Shown: positions 36,745 to 48,330 of the stretch, piece by piece | How positions within the stretch are numbered: the stretch's first letter is position 1 | How the letters are laid out: each line of letters opens with the position of its first letter | Assembly (NCBI GenBank): GCA_015143295.1 | Contig: CM026566.1 | Location: forward strand, 5,071,072-5,135,071 | Origin: Tetracentron sinense | Lineage: Eukaryota > Streptophyta > Magnoliopsida > Trochodendrales > Trochodendraceae | Direction of reading: 5' to 3' | DNA length: 64,000 nt | Made by a program: the position numbers and the translations under genes | Notes under the pieces: generated by a model | What the model saw: only the letters and a program-made list of their open reading frames with translations | Databases searched by the model: none | What the model was told of the DNA's origin: nothing

Positions 36745-37900
36745 AGAGCAGTGATTAACGTACCCTAGGGTCTGCTGCTTAACTTAATTTACTGTCGTGT
36801 CCCTTTTAACACTCCTTTAACCCTAATTATGCTGAACTAAATTAAAGTCAAGATTTTTGTTTTTTATTTTTCTAAAAACTTACTGCAGCATTCGATAATT
36901 ATGGTCCATGCCTCCTTATCATTACACTGACGGAATGTGCGGTTCTCTTTCTCATTGGTCCATGCCCCCTGAACATGTGCTTACCAGAAAATCATCTTCC
37001 AATTGAGGGTGACTTTTCAAGAGGACCAATAAGAAAATGAGCTTAAATATAAACTTGAGCTCTAGTTCGGAGCTTACCAGAAAATCATCTTCCAATTGAG
37101 GGTGACCATTTAAGAGGACCAATAAGAAAATGAGCTTAAATATAAACTAGAGCACTAGTTCAGGAGATAACCGAAGCTCGCCTAAAATGTGCATTGACAG
37201 GGACATTGGAAATAATTGGACCGTAAAATATGAATCAAGAGGGGCATTTCGATTAGGAAAATAGCCCCCTCCTTGAGGGGTGCCGGGAGGAGGACTTTTG
37301 GCCCCCTCTTTTATTACCATGTGTCTCTTTTGTATTTAACTCTCTTTAACTATGGTTAAGATTCAATAATCTTTAGGTTTTAGAAAAATTTATGAATATT
37401 AACCACAATTAAAAGGGACACTTAGCAAGAAAAAAAGGGGTGAGACCACTGCATCCCACGAGGAGTGGACTATTGCTCTTTTGATAATTACATAAAATAT
37501 CTGTTTGACGGAAATATTCTTATTTTAATTTTATAATATCTAAGTTATCCTATCATATGGCTTTTTAGGAGCTCCGGTTATCTCTTAAAAGTTGAAACCA
37601 GTGCTCCTGTTTATATAGTAAAACTACTAACAAACACCCCGTGCTACATGGACGAAAGCAAAGATAAAGAAAAATAATTATTTTAATCATTAATGAGCTT
37701 ACAGAGTTCAATGGCATTCCCAGAGCCCCCTTTTAAGGTTAAGAAATTTTAACTCCAAGGAGTTTATTTGTTTTTAATATTTTTCTAAAAAGTAAGGTTA
37801 AATTGTTGAACAATAAGTATTAGTGTATCTTAACCACAGTTAATGATATGATTAAAATGGTCACGTGTTTAGTTTGTGAAGATAGTTCATCCAGAATTGT
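36745..37900. repeat. Cluster of fold-back arms and a 93-bp tandem duplication
   Basis: Arms of the fold-back family are at about 36770-36850, 37305-37435 and 37720-37870 (CACGTG at 37862). Between them 36981-37160 is a tandem duplication of a 93-bp unit starting TTACCAGAAAATCATCTTCC. It is non-coding. Confidence 0.6.
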
Positions 37901-39185
37901 ACCAGGGGTAATTGCTATCAGTTTGTAAAATATAGGAGTTTGGGGGTCTAAACCAAAACTAATATTAACAAAGTCGTACATTGTGATACTGACCCAGGCT
38001 TAACTTACTATCTCTAGCATTGATCATCTTCAGTATTTTAGGCCTATACTTCCATTTACTTGATTCAATTTTTCTAAATCAAGCAATTTTCAAATACTAA
38101 ATTGCCCAAATCCTTTATAAATCGAATGTGAAGTGATATTACTTATTTAGTTTTGAGTACTACATTATGACAAAAAGGTTCCTCTGTAGTAGATATACAC
38201 AAACTGCATCGAATTCACAAACATGACCACTTAATTAAGCAAACTGTAACTAAATTGGCAAGCCAACAGAACCAGTTTCTTTGCTTTTGTAACAGCTTCT
38301 AAAGGCAAAGGACTAAAACTATGATTTGGGCCATAGAAATGAGGGAAGAAATTGGCATCACAAACTAACAACTTCACATATTAACACTCATATAACAGAT
38401 AAAACTGACTAGATCCAATAGATGGATGAAAAAAAAGCTTTAAAACCCAAGCAAATTGTTATGATGGACAAAAACATTCTCCATACAGGTTCCCACCTAC
38501 ACTTCAATTGGTTATCAGACTGCATAGGTAATGTTCTGAGTACAGCTGAATAAAGCAGCATAGAGCACCATGCTCTCCAGAGTCTATACTTTGTCATGTC
38601 TTACTGGAAATGGATGAACTTATAAAAATGTTTAACAGTCCAAACTAAGAAGCTGAAGATCAAACAAAGTCTGTCAAATGTTTAACAGTCCAAACTAGAG
38701 TTTCTATCCTTGGTTTTTGGAAACATAAAATAAAAATTTTTAACTATAGGGATAAAAAAGTTTAACCTGAGTTTGTGACAGGTGGAAGGAGTGGCTTTGT
38801 GAGTGCGAGGAAGCGAGGAGCAATAGTTCGCTCCTCGCCAGTGGAGCGAACTATTGCTCTAAAAAATTAGCATATTACAGCTATGCATAGGACATTAATC
38901 CTACCATGACACTGCAAAAGGAGTCTGATGCTACAATTGGAGTTTTAGCACATGAGCATAAAAGGATTCTGGACTTCAGTGCATCACGATCTGTATGCAA
39001 ATGCATTTAAGAAAATTTTTGAAGGATGGTAACTACCTTGCACTTGTTCCTTCAACCGGCCAAGAAAAAATGAGATGCTGTACTCACACCACACCAACCT
39101 TTGGCATTTGAATTGTGTAATGGTATTGTTCTTCGCATTGCCTACTTAGGGAACTCAATCCACTGGATGAAACTCTCTATCTCCA

Positions 39186-39216
<31 letters not shown>

Positions 39217-39602
39217 TACTCACACACCGATAACTAGGCCTTCCCATCATTGTTCTTCTTCATCCCCTTATTGATCTTCTTCATGAAAATTGAGTACATA
39301 TACATGAAAAATCATTTTTAAAATACAAGAAAAGCTACAAATTCATCAAATGAGTATCAAAATTCATCAAATGAGGATCAAATCAAACTGTTATAAATGT
39401 ATTTAAGCACAAAATCCCTTGTTGCATAATCAAATTATGGTAAATGGCTCGTAGTTCATGTGAATGCATCTCAGTAGTTCATGTGCAGGACACGAATCAT
39501 CCAATGTTTGATCCATTAGCTCTAAAGCCTCTACCTTCTTTCTACATGCCTGAAAAAAGTCCAGTTTTATATACAATGATTGTCAAGTTAATTTTCATCA
39601 TA
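37901..39602. other. Intergenic, no gene recognised
   Basis: It holds a perfect 17-bp hairpin at 38818-38859 (GAGCAATAGTTCGCTCC, 8-bp loop, then its complement) and a (CT)n(CA)n microsatellite near 39185-39220. No coding region is supported. Confidence 0.45.
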
Positions 39603-39749
39603 TGCTCCGTTTGTTCTGATGTAAAATAGGGGAAAACGAATGAAATTCATGGAAAATGTCAATTGTCCTATAGAAAATATACACGAAAAATGATATTCTC
39701 CGTGGAATTCTTTTGTTTTCCTCTATTTTACATCAAAACAAACAGAGCA
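39603..39749. mobile_element. Short inverted-repeat MITE, Tourist-like
   Basis: 147 bp with ends TGCTCCGTTTGTTCTGATG and, reverse-complemented, TTGCTCTGTTTGTTTTGATG; the inverted arms extend about 35 bp. ATA flanks both sides. It is related to the right end of the 48664-49073 element. Confidence 0.65.
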
Positions 39750-40984
39750 ATAAACTCAAATGGCCATGATGACAAATATTAGACAAAGCGTGAATATAGT
39801 TTAGTAACTTACATATCCTATAAGGCTGAGTGGGTGGTTAGAATGATAAAAACTCGTGTTCTTCCTGCTACTCACAATTTCTAGTAGCAAGACTCCAAAG
39901 TTAAGACACCTGACTTCACTGAAAAAACGCCGTCCATTGCATACGTAGGTGAAATATATATTGTGGCGTCCCAAAATCCTATCTTAGCCAAATGGGACCT
40001 TAGGCCGTGACACTAATTGCACATACTAAACTTAATAGTAACAAGACATACTAAATGAGAATAAAAAATTTCTCTTTAACAACACTGGTAAGATTCTCGA
40101 TAATGAAATAAACAATCAAATATAAACTGTGACCAACTTGAACTTAACCAAAATTCAGATCATCCCTCACGATCCCTATATCAAATCCAAACCTAAGCAA
40201 AATCAATGAAAAAGTATCAAATATCTATTACAAACTTTTAATAAAAATCAAAGTCTAGTAAATAAAGATAGCGATCTAAGTCCATTTCCTCCTCGTGGAG
40301 GTCACCTACTGGCTCTCCTAATACTATTCAATCCAGGGCTCTACAACGCACTTCGAATCTAAACCTGTTGACATCTCCTAATACTATTCAATCCAGGGCT
40401 CTACAACGCACTTCGAATCTAAACCTGTTGACATCAAATATTTGACTGAGTAACGAAACACTCAGTGATATAGAGTCTAGCTAACAATACAATATCATGC
40501 ATACTTGATTAGACATATCATATATAACATATCTATATGATTCAAGTGCGGAAATCGTGAAAATAGATTACTCAAATCATTGAACTGCAGTAGATCCCAA
40601 ACAAATACGCTCTTCACAAAAGAAACAAAAAAAAAAAAACTTCATAATAACTGTAAGCATGGAATTCAATTATACCGTGAAGGCTAAAGTCATGAACATA
40701 AACCCACACAAAGAGAATGAAATACAAGTATCATAAAATTGAGGGTCAGCCACTTATTAGTTCTATGAATAGGTAAACCTGGAGGATAATAATAGTAAGC
40801 ACGGAATTCTATGTGATCTTAAAAAGTTATTCAAAAGTTTAGGGGCTGTTGCCTCCCATGCCCCATGGTCTTTCCTAATGTGCGTGGTTTGCGGGATATT
40901 GTGTGGATCCTCAGGAATTAGTTTTGATCCAAATGGGTTAGGGATGCCCCGAGTCATAAAAAAAACATCCCCAAATCCGAACAC
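39750..40984. other. Intergenic with an exact 60-bp tandem duplication
   Basis: 40314-40373 and 40374-40433 are identical (unit starting TCTCCTAATACTATTCAATC). No coding sequence is seen. An A-homopolymer lies at 40627-40639. Confidence 0.7.
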
Positions 40985-41080
40985 AGCCCTATAAAGAACC
41001 CAGAACCCCCAACCAGACTCGTATAATTAATCATATGACAAATTAAATCATAAATCCAATTACTATACCATTTAAAATTA
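40960..41080. repeat. Dispersed repeat, uninterrupted copy
   Basis: CCCTATAAAGAACCCAGAAC, then CCAACCAGACTCGTATAATT and a CATTTAAAATTAATAAGTAT end. It is paralogous to 47430-47790, where an insertion splits it; this copy shows the empty site. Confidence 0.65.
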
Positions 41081-42200
41081 ATAAGTATTATATAATATAT
41101 AAAAAGGCATTTGGTAAATCTCTAATGTCTAAAAAAGTAGAGATTTGAAATAAGCTTTTATTTTTATCTTTTTTTTTTTATATGTATATTTATATTAAAT
41201 CAAATATACTCTATTTTTAGACTTGCCAAACGACTACCTAAGTATATATAAGGACTAATAAGCTAATTGTATATGATGATCCGATGCTATGCAGAGCTCA
41301 ATACAATCGTAAACATGTTGAGGAACTCCAACCTTACTCTGATCCACTAGTCGAAGATCTCAACCATGTAGGCCTGTACATGAACAAATTGTCGGGTTGG
41401 CAGGTCGGTCAGAAATTGCCAACCTTTGCTAATTTCCAAGCTAACTAAAATCAAAGATTGATATCCACTTCGAAAAAAAAATCCACTACTCAAATAGGTT
41501 CCACAAAAATCAATCAGGTCGACCTTTTATTATTTCAAAAGAAATTGTACATAGTAAAAAAAATACACAGGATCGTTCGGTTATAACTAGTTATAACGAG
41601 TTCGGTTATTACTTGTTAGAACGAGTTCCGTTATAAGGTAGAAGTGCCATCTTTTCATTAATTTTAGTTTGCCGGTATTAACCTCTAGGATTTATGCTAA
41701 TTCTATCTATTTTCTTAGTAATAATTTTAAAAAAATCTTGCGACTTTAACTGTGAAGGGACAAATGTCCTTATCCTGCTTAATCAAATTTCTTCTAATCG
41801 AACTTGTTCAAATTGGTTATAACTAGAGACACAATCCGAAGTAAGAAAGAAAATGTCCACTGATCCATCCTTTAAAGGTCATCCATAGGGTTGGTTAACG
41901 AACAAAGATGCTCGCAGATAGCTTGACTTCAGCGGTTAAAAGCTCATTCATATTCATTCAATTAATAAATGAGTTGAGCTTGAACATTATTTGCGAGCTC
42001 AATTAATAAATGAGTCGACCTCTAGTATAGTATATACTTGCATGAAAAATACTCAACTGATTAGTCGTTGGATGATCATGATGATTAATTGTTATGGTGA
42101 TGAGGGTACCTATATCTAAAAGGAAAATCTCTATTAATTATTTTTTACTGCGATCGTTAAATCCATTAAAATATTATTTTATTATTTGTCAAATCCATTG
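41081..42200. other. Intergenic, nothing recognised
   Basis: AT-rich with short GTTATAACTAGTTATAACG-type word repeats near 41580-41635. No gene. Confidence 0.4.
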
Positions 42201-42214
42201 GTACAGTTTTTCAC

Positions 42215-42375
42215 ATGACAGATATTTTAATCTCTCTAAATTTATATACTTGATAAGTCTTTTCTATTTTTTCTTTTTTAAATATACATTTTCCACTTGA
42301 GAGAAAACAAATTACGTCTTTTGTAATGATTCTAAAGTTGAGCCAAGTTCGAGTCCATAAGATTTTTGAGGAGCC
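42215..42375. repeat. Dispersed repeat, related to 50310-50470
   Basis: Both copies share GATAAGTCTTTTC, a CATTYTCCACTTRAGAGA block, TTTTGTAATGATTCTAAAG and AGCCAAGTTCGAGT, in the same order and spacing. Confidence 0.65.
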
Positions 42376-42399
42376 TAAATATATTTGTTTACATAACTT

Positions 42400-42731
42400 T
42401 ATTATATGATACCTAACAGTATTATATAATATATATAACAATTATATATAATAGTGATATACACTATTATAACGTATATACAATGAATTATATTTCATTA
42501 GTATGTAATATACTAATTAACAGTGTGCTGTATTTATTATTAATGTATAACATTGTTATAACCATGTTATAATAGTATTATACACTATTATTGCAGAGAG
42601 CTATATGTAGTATTGTATAATATACACTAGTGTTATGTTTAATACGTAATATTATGTAATATATATTATAATATATTGTTGTAACATTGTATAACACTTT
42701 TATATATTTATTATGCAATATATATATATAG

Positions 42732-42766
<35 letters not shown>
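42400..42766. repeat. AT-rich tract ending in a (TA)n microsatellite
   Basis: Long runs of TATAATATATA-type sequence; 42738-42766 is an almost pure TA repeat. Confidence 0.8.
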
Positions 42767-42769
<3 letters not shown>

Positions 42770-43393
42770 TTCTACTAATAAAAGTACATGGAGCATGAAA
42801 AAACTTTACTTGGACATAAATACCCTTTAACTTAATTTATTTAATACATAATTTATAATATAATCAAACTTTAATTAAGTCATTATTTAATATTATGTGA
42901 GACCCATTATTAAAATAGAGTTGGTTTAGGACTACCACATTAGGGAAGAATCGTAAGGAGAGTTGGTTTAGGACTATGTCATATGTTAGGGAAGTTATTT
43001 CTATAGAAAGAGTCTCTCAGAAAGTAGAGTTGGTTTAAGACTCTACCATATTTTAGGGAAGACAACCATGAATAGTATCTTCCTATAATCTTTACACCCT
43101 CAATTGATCGACCCTTATGAGAAGGACCGTAGAAATTCCGGATTAGCAGCCGTGGAGCAACCAAGAAAAGATAAATAATTTTTCTAATATTAAATTTAAA
43201 TTCATATAAGAAATATTAAATTTAATTACTCAATTATATTTATATAAAATATAATATTATATTAAGAAATTATTTAATATAAAGAGAGTAACGTGACATC
43301 TAATGAAAATATACGAAAAATTATATATTTTTTTCTAAATTATATTTTAATAATAAAAATATTATACGTGCCCTGCACATGCACTTTTACTAG
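42767..43393 (+). mobile_element. Short non-autonomous Helitron inside a TA microsatellite
   Basis: It starts TCATTCTACTAATAAAAG right after host A and ends ...GCACATGCACTTTTACTAG right before host T, fitting the Helitron rules (5' TC, 3' CTRR, insertion between A and T). GTGCCCTGCAC near the 3' end can form a short hairpin. TA repeats lie on both sides, so the target was a TA tract. It has no Rep/helicase coding. An internal near-duplicate (AGTTGGTTTAGGACTA...) occurs two to three times at 42916-43055. Confidence 0.75.
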
Positions 43394-43499
43394 TATATAT
43401 ATATAATAATGTTATAATAGTGTGTTCGTGTAACATATACATAATATATGTATATAAATAAAATAATATATTATAGAATATATGTACATATATTAAGTA

Positions 43500-43687
43500 T
43501 ATTTAAGTAAATATATCAGGCTAGGCCGGCCGAGCTTTAAGAGCTAAGCCCTAGCCCGGCCCACATTAATTGAGCTACGGAATTGAGTTTGCACTAGCCC
43601 TAGGCCTAAAATATGGGTAATGGGCAGCCTCTTTGGGCCAGGGCGTTGGGTCAGACTACCATGTTGGCGTAATCCATTGACACCTCT
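43500..43687. mobile_element. Right end of a hAT-like MITE
   Basis: It ends CATTGACACCTCTA, whose complement TAGAGGTGTCAATG is a typical hAT terminus. The interior (GCTAAGCCCTAGCCCGGCCC, then AAAATATGGGTAATGGG) matches the right half of the 55456-56495 element. The left end is not resolved. Confidence 0.5.
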
Positions 43688-43815
43688 AATTTTGAGCATG
43701 ATAATCTTAAATAACATGTGTCGTTTAATTAGGAATTTAACTATGTTTTAAACTTAGTCTATTCTAGAGTTAGGAAGAGTTAGGAAGTCGATAATCGCTT
43801 TTAGCGAGTGTCTAA

Positions 43816-44059
43816 TGGGGTGTTTGGATTGGATTTTTTTGGCCAAAAATCAATTCAAGTAAAATTGATTGTGTAGAAATTAATGTTCAAATAATCATTT
43901 ATTCAAATAATAGTGTTCGGATAATAAGTAATGAGTCTCTCAACTTCATATTCTCCTAACACTATTATTTGAAAAAATGATTATTTGATCATGAATTTCT
44001 ACACAATCAATTTTATCATAATTGATTTTTGGCCAAAAAAATCCAATCTAAACGCCACC
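43816..44059. mobile_element. Tourist-like MITE with about 110-bp inverted arms
   Basis: 244 bp, near-palindromic: the left arm runs through GGATTTTTTTGGCCAAAAAT and GTGTAGAAATT and is mirrored on the right. The TAA target duplication is exact (43813-43815 and 44060-44062), as in PIF/Harbinger MITEs. It is non-coding. Confidence 0.85.
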
Positions 44060-44247
44060 TAAGGGTCCTTACACATTCATTTAGCACAGACTCTAGATTT
44101 CAGACTATTCGTTCATTATTTTACCATTAGATAGTTTAGGATTCTAATACTCATTATTAAAATAGGTGGTAACTCCAAATTTATGTGATTTTAATTGTTA
44201 TTTTGGATTAGGTAACATTTTTGTTTTGGGATAGCGATCGAAATTCG

Positions 44248-44357
44248 TTGCTAATAGAGGATGTGTAAAAAATATTTCCTCCTCTCTCATGTTCTTGCTG
44301 TCTTGCTAATAGAGGATGTGTAAAAAATATTTCCTCCTCTCTCATGTTTTTGCAGTC
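44248..44357. repeat. 55-bp tandem duplication
   Basis: TTGCTAATAGAGGATGTGTA and the following AAAAATATTTCCTCCTCTC repeat at a 55-bp period with few differences. Confidence 0.9.
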
Positions 44358-44589
44358 TTAATATTAATGGATATGTCATGGACATTGTGTGTATTATACA
44401 CCACTCTAAAAAAAAATATCTCTCTTACAATTGGAATTTATTGTAGACCCACTAGACTAATTCGACAAAATAACCATCTCCTTCTCTTTTTGTCCCCTTT
44501 CTCTCTCCTAAATGGAGTGGTCCGTCCCCCCTTTCTCTTTCTCACCATTTGATTTACCGTGAATTTAAGTATATGCTACATGACCCAAC

Positions 44590-44638
44590 AAATCCCTCTC
44601 CCTCTTCCTCTCCCTCTCCCTCTCCCTCTCCCTCTCCA
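44590..44638. repeat. (CCCTCT)n microsatellite
   Basis: About eight hexamer units. It accounts for the low-complexity open frames on both strands between 44559 and 45005. Confidence 0.95.
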
Positions 44639-45057
44639 AGAGTCCTTACTATTTAGTAAACTCGAGTTTTTACTTCTAAGACACTCTCTTTCCATCTCTC
44701 CCTTTCTCCTATCACTATTATTAGAGTCTATTGTTAGCCTTAGGTGTATATTATCACCGCCTTCAAAAATATCCCTCTCCCTCTCCCTTGATCTCTCTAA
44801 CATAGAGGGAAACGTTGATGTTGGAAGAGGAGAGAGAAAGTTGGGGGAAGTAGATGTGGGAATGTTAGAGAGACCAAATTCTCCGGATTTATGGGCTTGG
44901 GCTTTTGGAAATACCCTCACTAATATCCAGTACCATTTAGGGATATCGCCTGTGTTTCAACACCTGGAGAAACACTACTCTTGTTATATTGAAAGTTTCA
45001 GTTAGAGATACTCCTCGTGACCAGAGACAAGACCAAAAATGTTGCTGACATGGTAAC

Positions 45058-46624
45058 TAATAGAGTATATGTATGATTATTATGATATGCATGAGATGCG
45101 TCATATCATTATTATCATCACAAATAATATTGAGATTGTGATTTGATTAGTATTAAATTACGAATGGTTTGATTTAGTTTCTATATTTATCTATTTAAAT
45201 CTTATTAGGGTCTCTTTGTAATTATCTTGAGAATTCAATAATATTAAGTTTTTCTTCATGGTATTAGAACCGGTGATCCATTGTCTGTATTGATATTTTT
45301 TATTTGATTTCGTATTTCCGGCGGGCAGCATTGCCGCCACCCGTCAGAACTGAAGTTCCTTAGATCTCTTTTTTTTTTTTTTTGCCGCCTCAAGTATTAT
45401 GTGTTTACGACGAGCAGCAATGCCACTGCTCCGGGTTAGAAATCCTTAGTTCTCGTGTTTTCCAGCATCTTTTTCTCATCCGTCTCAAGTCTTGCAACAT
45501 CTCAAACTCCACATCAATCTTTCTGCCAATCATTTTTGCCAATTATTTTGAGCTTTTGCTTCAGGGACTTCTTCATGTCCTTTCTTAGATATTTGTGAGT
45601 GGAAAATGGGATAGGATGGACAAAGGGTTCCTTGGCAAGAAGCTATCTCTAAATGAACTGCTGTCAGAGAATCTTAGGCGGATCCAAAATGAGTTGTGGT
45701 TGCCCACAATCACTGCCACCCGATTCATTCAAGAATACCTGATCCACTGCTATAGTCTTGGGTTTGATATTCTTCGTGTCGTTGATTCCCTTGTCAAGCT
45801 TGATATGGGTCCTGGTAGAGACATCGTTATTCATTATCATTGTCAGGTTCTTGTCGACATGCAGGTTTGTTGCATTCAAAGGATGTATCTGAGAAAAAAA
45901 GGTGTTACTGATTGAATGATTGTGTTTTTAAGAAAATGACATAAGAGAGAGAGAAAGATTGATTTTTCTTTTGTGTGCCCATAGAGGCCTATTTCAGGGC
46001 CTGCGACCCCTTTGGCAAGACCAGAGGCCAGATCATTAAGATCCAAATTTTAGGCCCAAAGAGGCCTCTTTGAAGACCCGCGGCAAGATCACGGATGTCG
46101 TATTTTGGCCCAAAGAGGCCGATTTCTTTGTCCAAGAGATAATTCGGCCCATTGGCCTTGACCCATTGAGGTCTACCCATTTTATTGACCCATCTAGGTA
46201 TAGCCCATTAAGGCTCATATTATTCTTTCTTCGTACAACACTTCAACAATGGTGACGATTGAAGACTCTCATTGACAACGATATTGGAATCTACCACGAC
46301 ATTGGAATAACTAGCAGACTATATTGTTGGATAAAGTATCAAACTCACGCATATTTTTCAAATCTCTATGAGTTTGAGGGGGAGTAATAGAGTATATGTA
46401 TGATTATGATATGCATGAGATGCGTCATATCATTACTATCATCGCAATTGGAAGGATTTGGATTCAGAATGAGATTGAGATTGTGATTGAGATTTGATTA
46501 GTATTAAATTAGGAACGGTTTGATGTAGTTTCTATATTTATCTATATATTAATATCTATCTAAACCTTACTAAGGTCTCTTTGTAATTATCTTTGAAAAT
46601 TCAATAATATTAAGGTTCTCTTTA
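45058..46624 (+). mobile_element. Small non-autonomous LTR element with GTAAC target duplications
   Basis: Two LTRs (45058-45258 and 46385-46624) start TAATAGAGTATATGTATGAT. A primer-site-like TGGTATTAGAACCGG follows the left LTR at 45259, and a purine tract GAGGGGGAG precedes the right LTR. The 5-bp duplication GTAAC is exact at 45053-45057 and 46625-46629. The 1.1-kb interior has no gag or pol. The element is slightly larger than usual TRIMs and looks structurally whole at its ends. The LTRs differ by small indels, so it is not very young. Confidence 0.82.
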
Positions 46625-46718
46625 GTAACTGCTAACCAGATAGTCATGACATATAAATAAAAGATAAAAAATATAAAACCATGTGCCCTTTTTATTAAAA
46701 TTATTGTGCCATTTGTAC

Positions 46719-47194
46719 TAGGGTTGTACAAAACCGATTGGTCCGTTGGTGTGACTCGGCTCGGCCCGGTTCGACCTAAGATCGGCCCGAATTTTAGGCT
46801 CGAACGGGCCAAGCCAAGCCTAAAAAGAAGCCCAAAAACTCAATCAAGCTGAGCTCAGGCCAACCCCTGTGCGGCTCGGCTCGGTTCGGTTCTGCCCGAA
46901 CTCGGCTCGACTCGAATATTATTAAAAAAAATAAAAACATTATTTATATAGATCATTATTATATATATAAATAATATAAAATATCATTATTAAAAAAAAA
47001 AAGTATTCAAGCCGAGCTCAAGCTAAGCCAAGCCCGGCTCGAGCTTGAATCAATTTGGGCCGAGTCGAGCTTTGAACCACGATTTTGAATTCGGGCCGAG
47101 CTTTCAAGCTTAATTTCGGGTCGAGTTAGGCTTCGGGCTTAGATCAAACCCTTTCAAGCCGAGCCGGACTTGGCCCAGCCCGAATACAGCCCTA
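46719..47194. mobile_element. hAT MITE with exact 8-bp target duplication
   Basis: 476 bp, starting TAGGGTTGTACAAAAC and ending GCCCGAATACAGCCCTA, with ATTTGTAC exact on both sides (46711-46718 and 47195-47202). The GC-rich subterminal parts are built from GGCTCGG/CCGAGC words around an AT-rich core. It is non-coding. Confidence 0.92.
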
Positions 47195-47473
47195 ATTTGT
47201 ACCAAATCTAAGACCTTACAGAGCAAATTCAAGATGTTACAAGGAACGTCTTTACATCAAGGATGATGGTCCATGGTTTTGAGTGCTATCTTCTACTCGA
47301 TTTGCTTCACTTGCCAACTATACTATTTGAATATTGTACCAAAAAAAGTGCATAAAGTTGGGCATAAAAGCTTTCAATCTATCTTTCCAAAAATATAGTT
47401 ACATCAAACCGACAAACCCGAATACAAAAACCCTATAAAGAACCCAGAACCCCTAACCTGACCATAAAATTAA

Positions 47474-47708
47474 GGGATTAGTGCCGTTTAGTCATCCTAG
47501 GTAAAAAATATCACCTAAAAGGGAATGGTTTGAAAAGTTTTACCAAATAGGGTATGTATCCAAATATTACCCTTAATAGTGTTTGGGTTTTATAGGTATA
47601 GCTCAGGGGTAAATATGTCAAAAGCATACTCTTTTAGGTAACAAAAATGCAAAGCATGCCTTTTTTTGATAAATATGACAAAAGCATGCCAATTTAGGTG
47701 AAGCGCCC
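47474..47708. mobile_element. MULE-like MITE with 9-bp target duplication
   Basis: 235 bp flanked by an exact TAAAATTAA (47465-47473 and 47709-47717). The paralogous repeat at 40960-41080 lacks it, giving a natural empty site. Terminal similarity is weak (GGGATTAGTGCC against GGGCGCTTCACC), so assignment to Mutator-like elements rests on the 9-bp duplication. Confidence 0.7.
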
Positions 47709-47789
47709 TAAAATTAATTAAATGAAAAATTAATCATTTTTCAAATTATTGTACCATTTATACTTATTAAATATTATATATATATATGG

Positions 47790-48250
47790 GTCTTGATACC
47801 GTTCACATAGTAAGAGAAAAACTCCAACACCTTAAATTTTCTTCCATATTTTCTCTATTAATTTTTTCCTCTACTATGATAAGAAAAAAAATTAGGATCC
47901 TCTACATCAAGTATTAGAGAAATTTCCTCCACCAATAATGTTGCCCTACTACTTCTTCCAATCATAGTTTTCTCCTTATCATAATAGAGAAAAATAGGAA
48001 ATGAGAAGAAATGGAGAGAAAGAAAATAAGGGAAAAATATGAGGTGTCAGAAATTTCTCTTATCCTAACAATAAAGAGAAAAAAAATAGAAAATTTATGA
48101 AATAAAATAAGCTCATTATCTTTTAACTTAGCAAAGATACCCTCATATTTAAAAAAAAATGGACAAAAGTGTTTGAGTGATCGATACCATTTGCACGTGC
48201 TATGTGAACGTTAAATAATATATATATATATATATGTATGTATGTATGTA
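47790..48250. other. AT-rich intergenic sequence
   Basis: Repeated AGAGAAAAA words and a TA/TATG microsatellite at 48220-48250. No gene. Confidence 0.4.
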
Positions 48251-48285
48251 TTAGTAGAGATCTTGTACGATGCACGGGGTGTGAA
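48251..48285 (-). mobile_element. Helitron-type 3' end
   Basis: On minus it reads ACCCCGTGCATCGTACAAG, then ATCTCTACTAA followed by host T, fitting CTRR/T. The 5' end was not found because another element begins to its right at 48299. Confidence 0.4.
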
Positions 48286-48298
48286 TGAAAAATAAAAA

Positions 48299-48299
48299 G

Positions 48300-48330
<31 letters not shown>

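Noticed and set aside
44559-45005. 148-codon frame and its antisense 114-codon frame
   Set aside because: Driven by the CCCTCT microsatellite.
45595-45915. 106-codon frame inside the small LTR element
   Set aside because: No family resemblance; lies in the interior of a non-autonomous element with an overlapping antisense frame.
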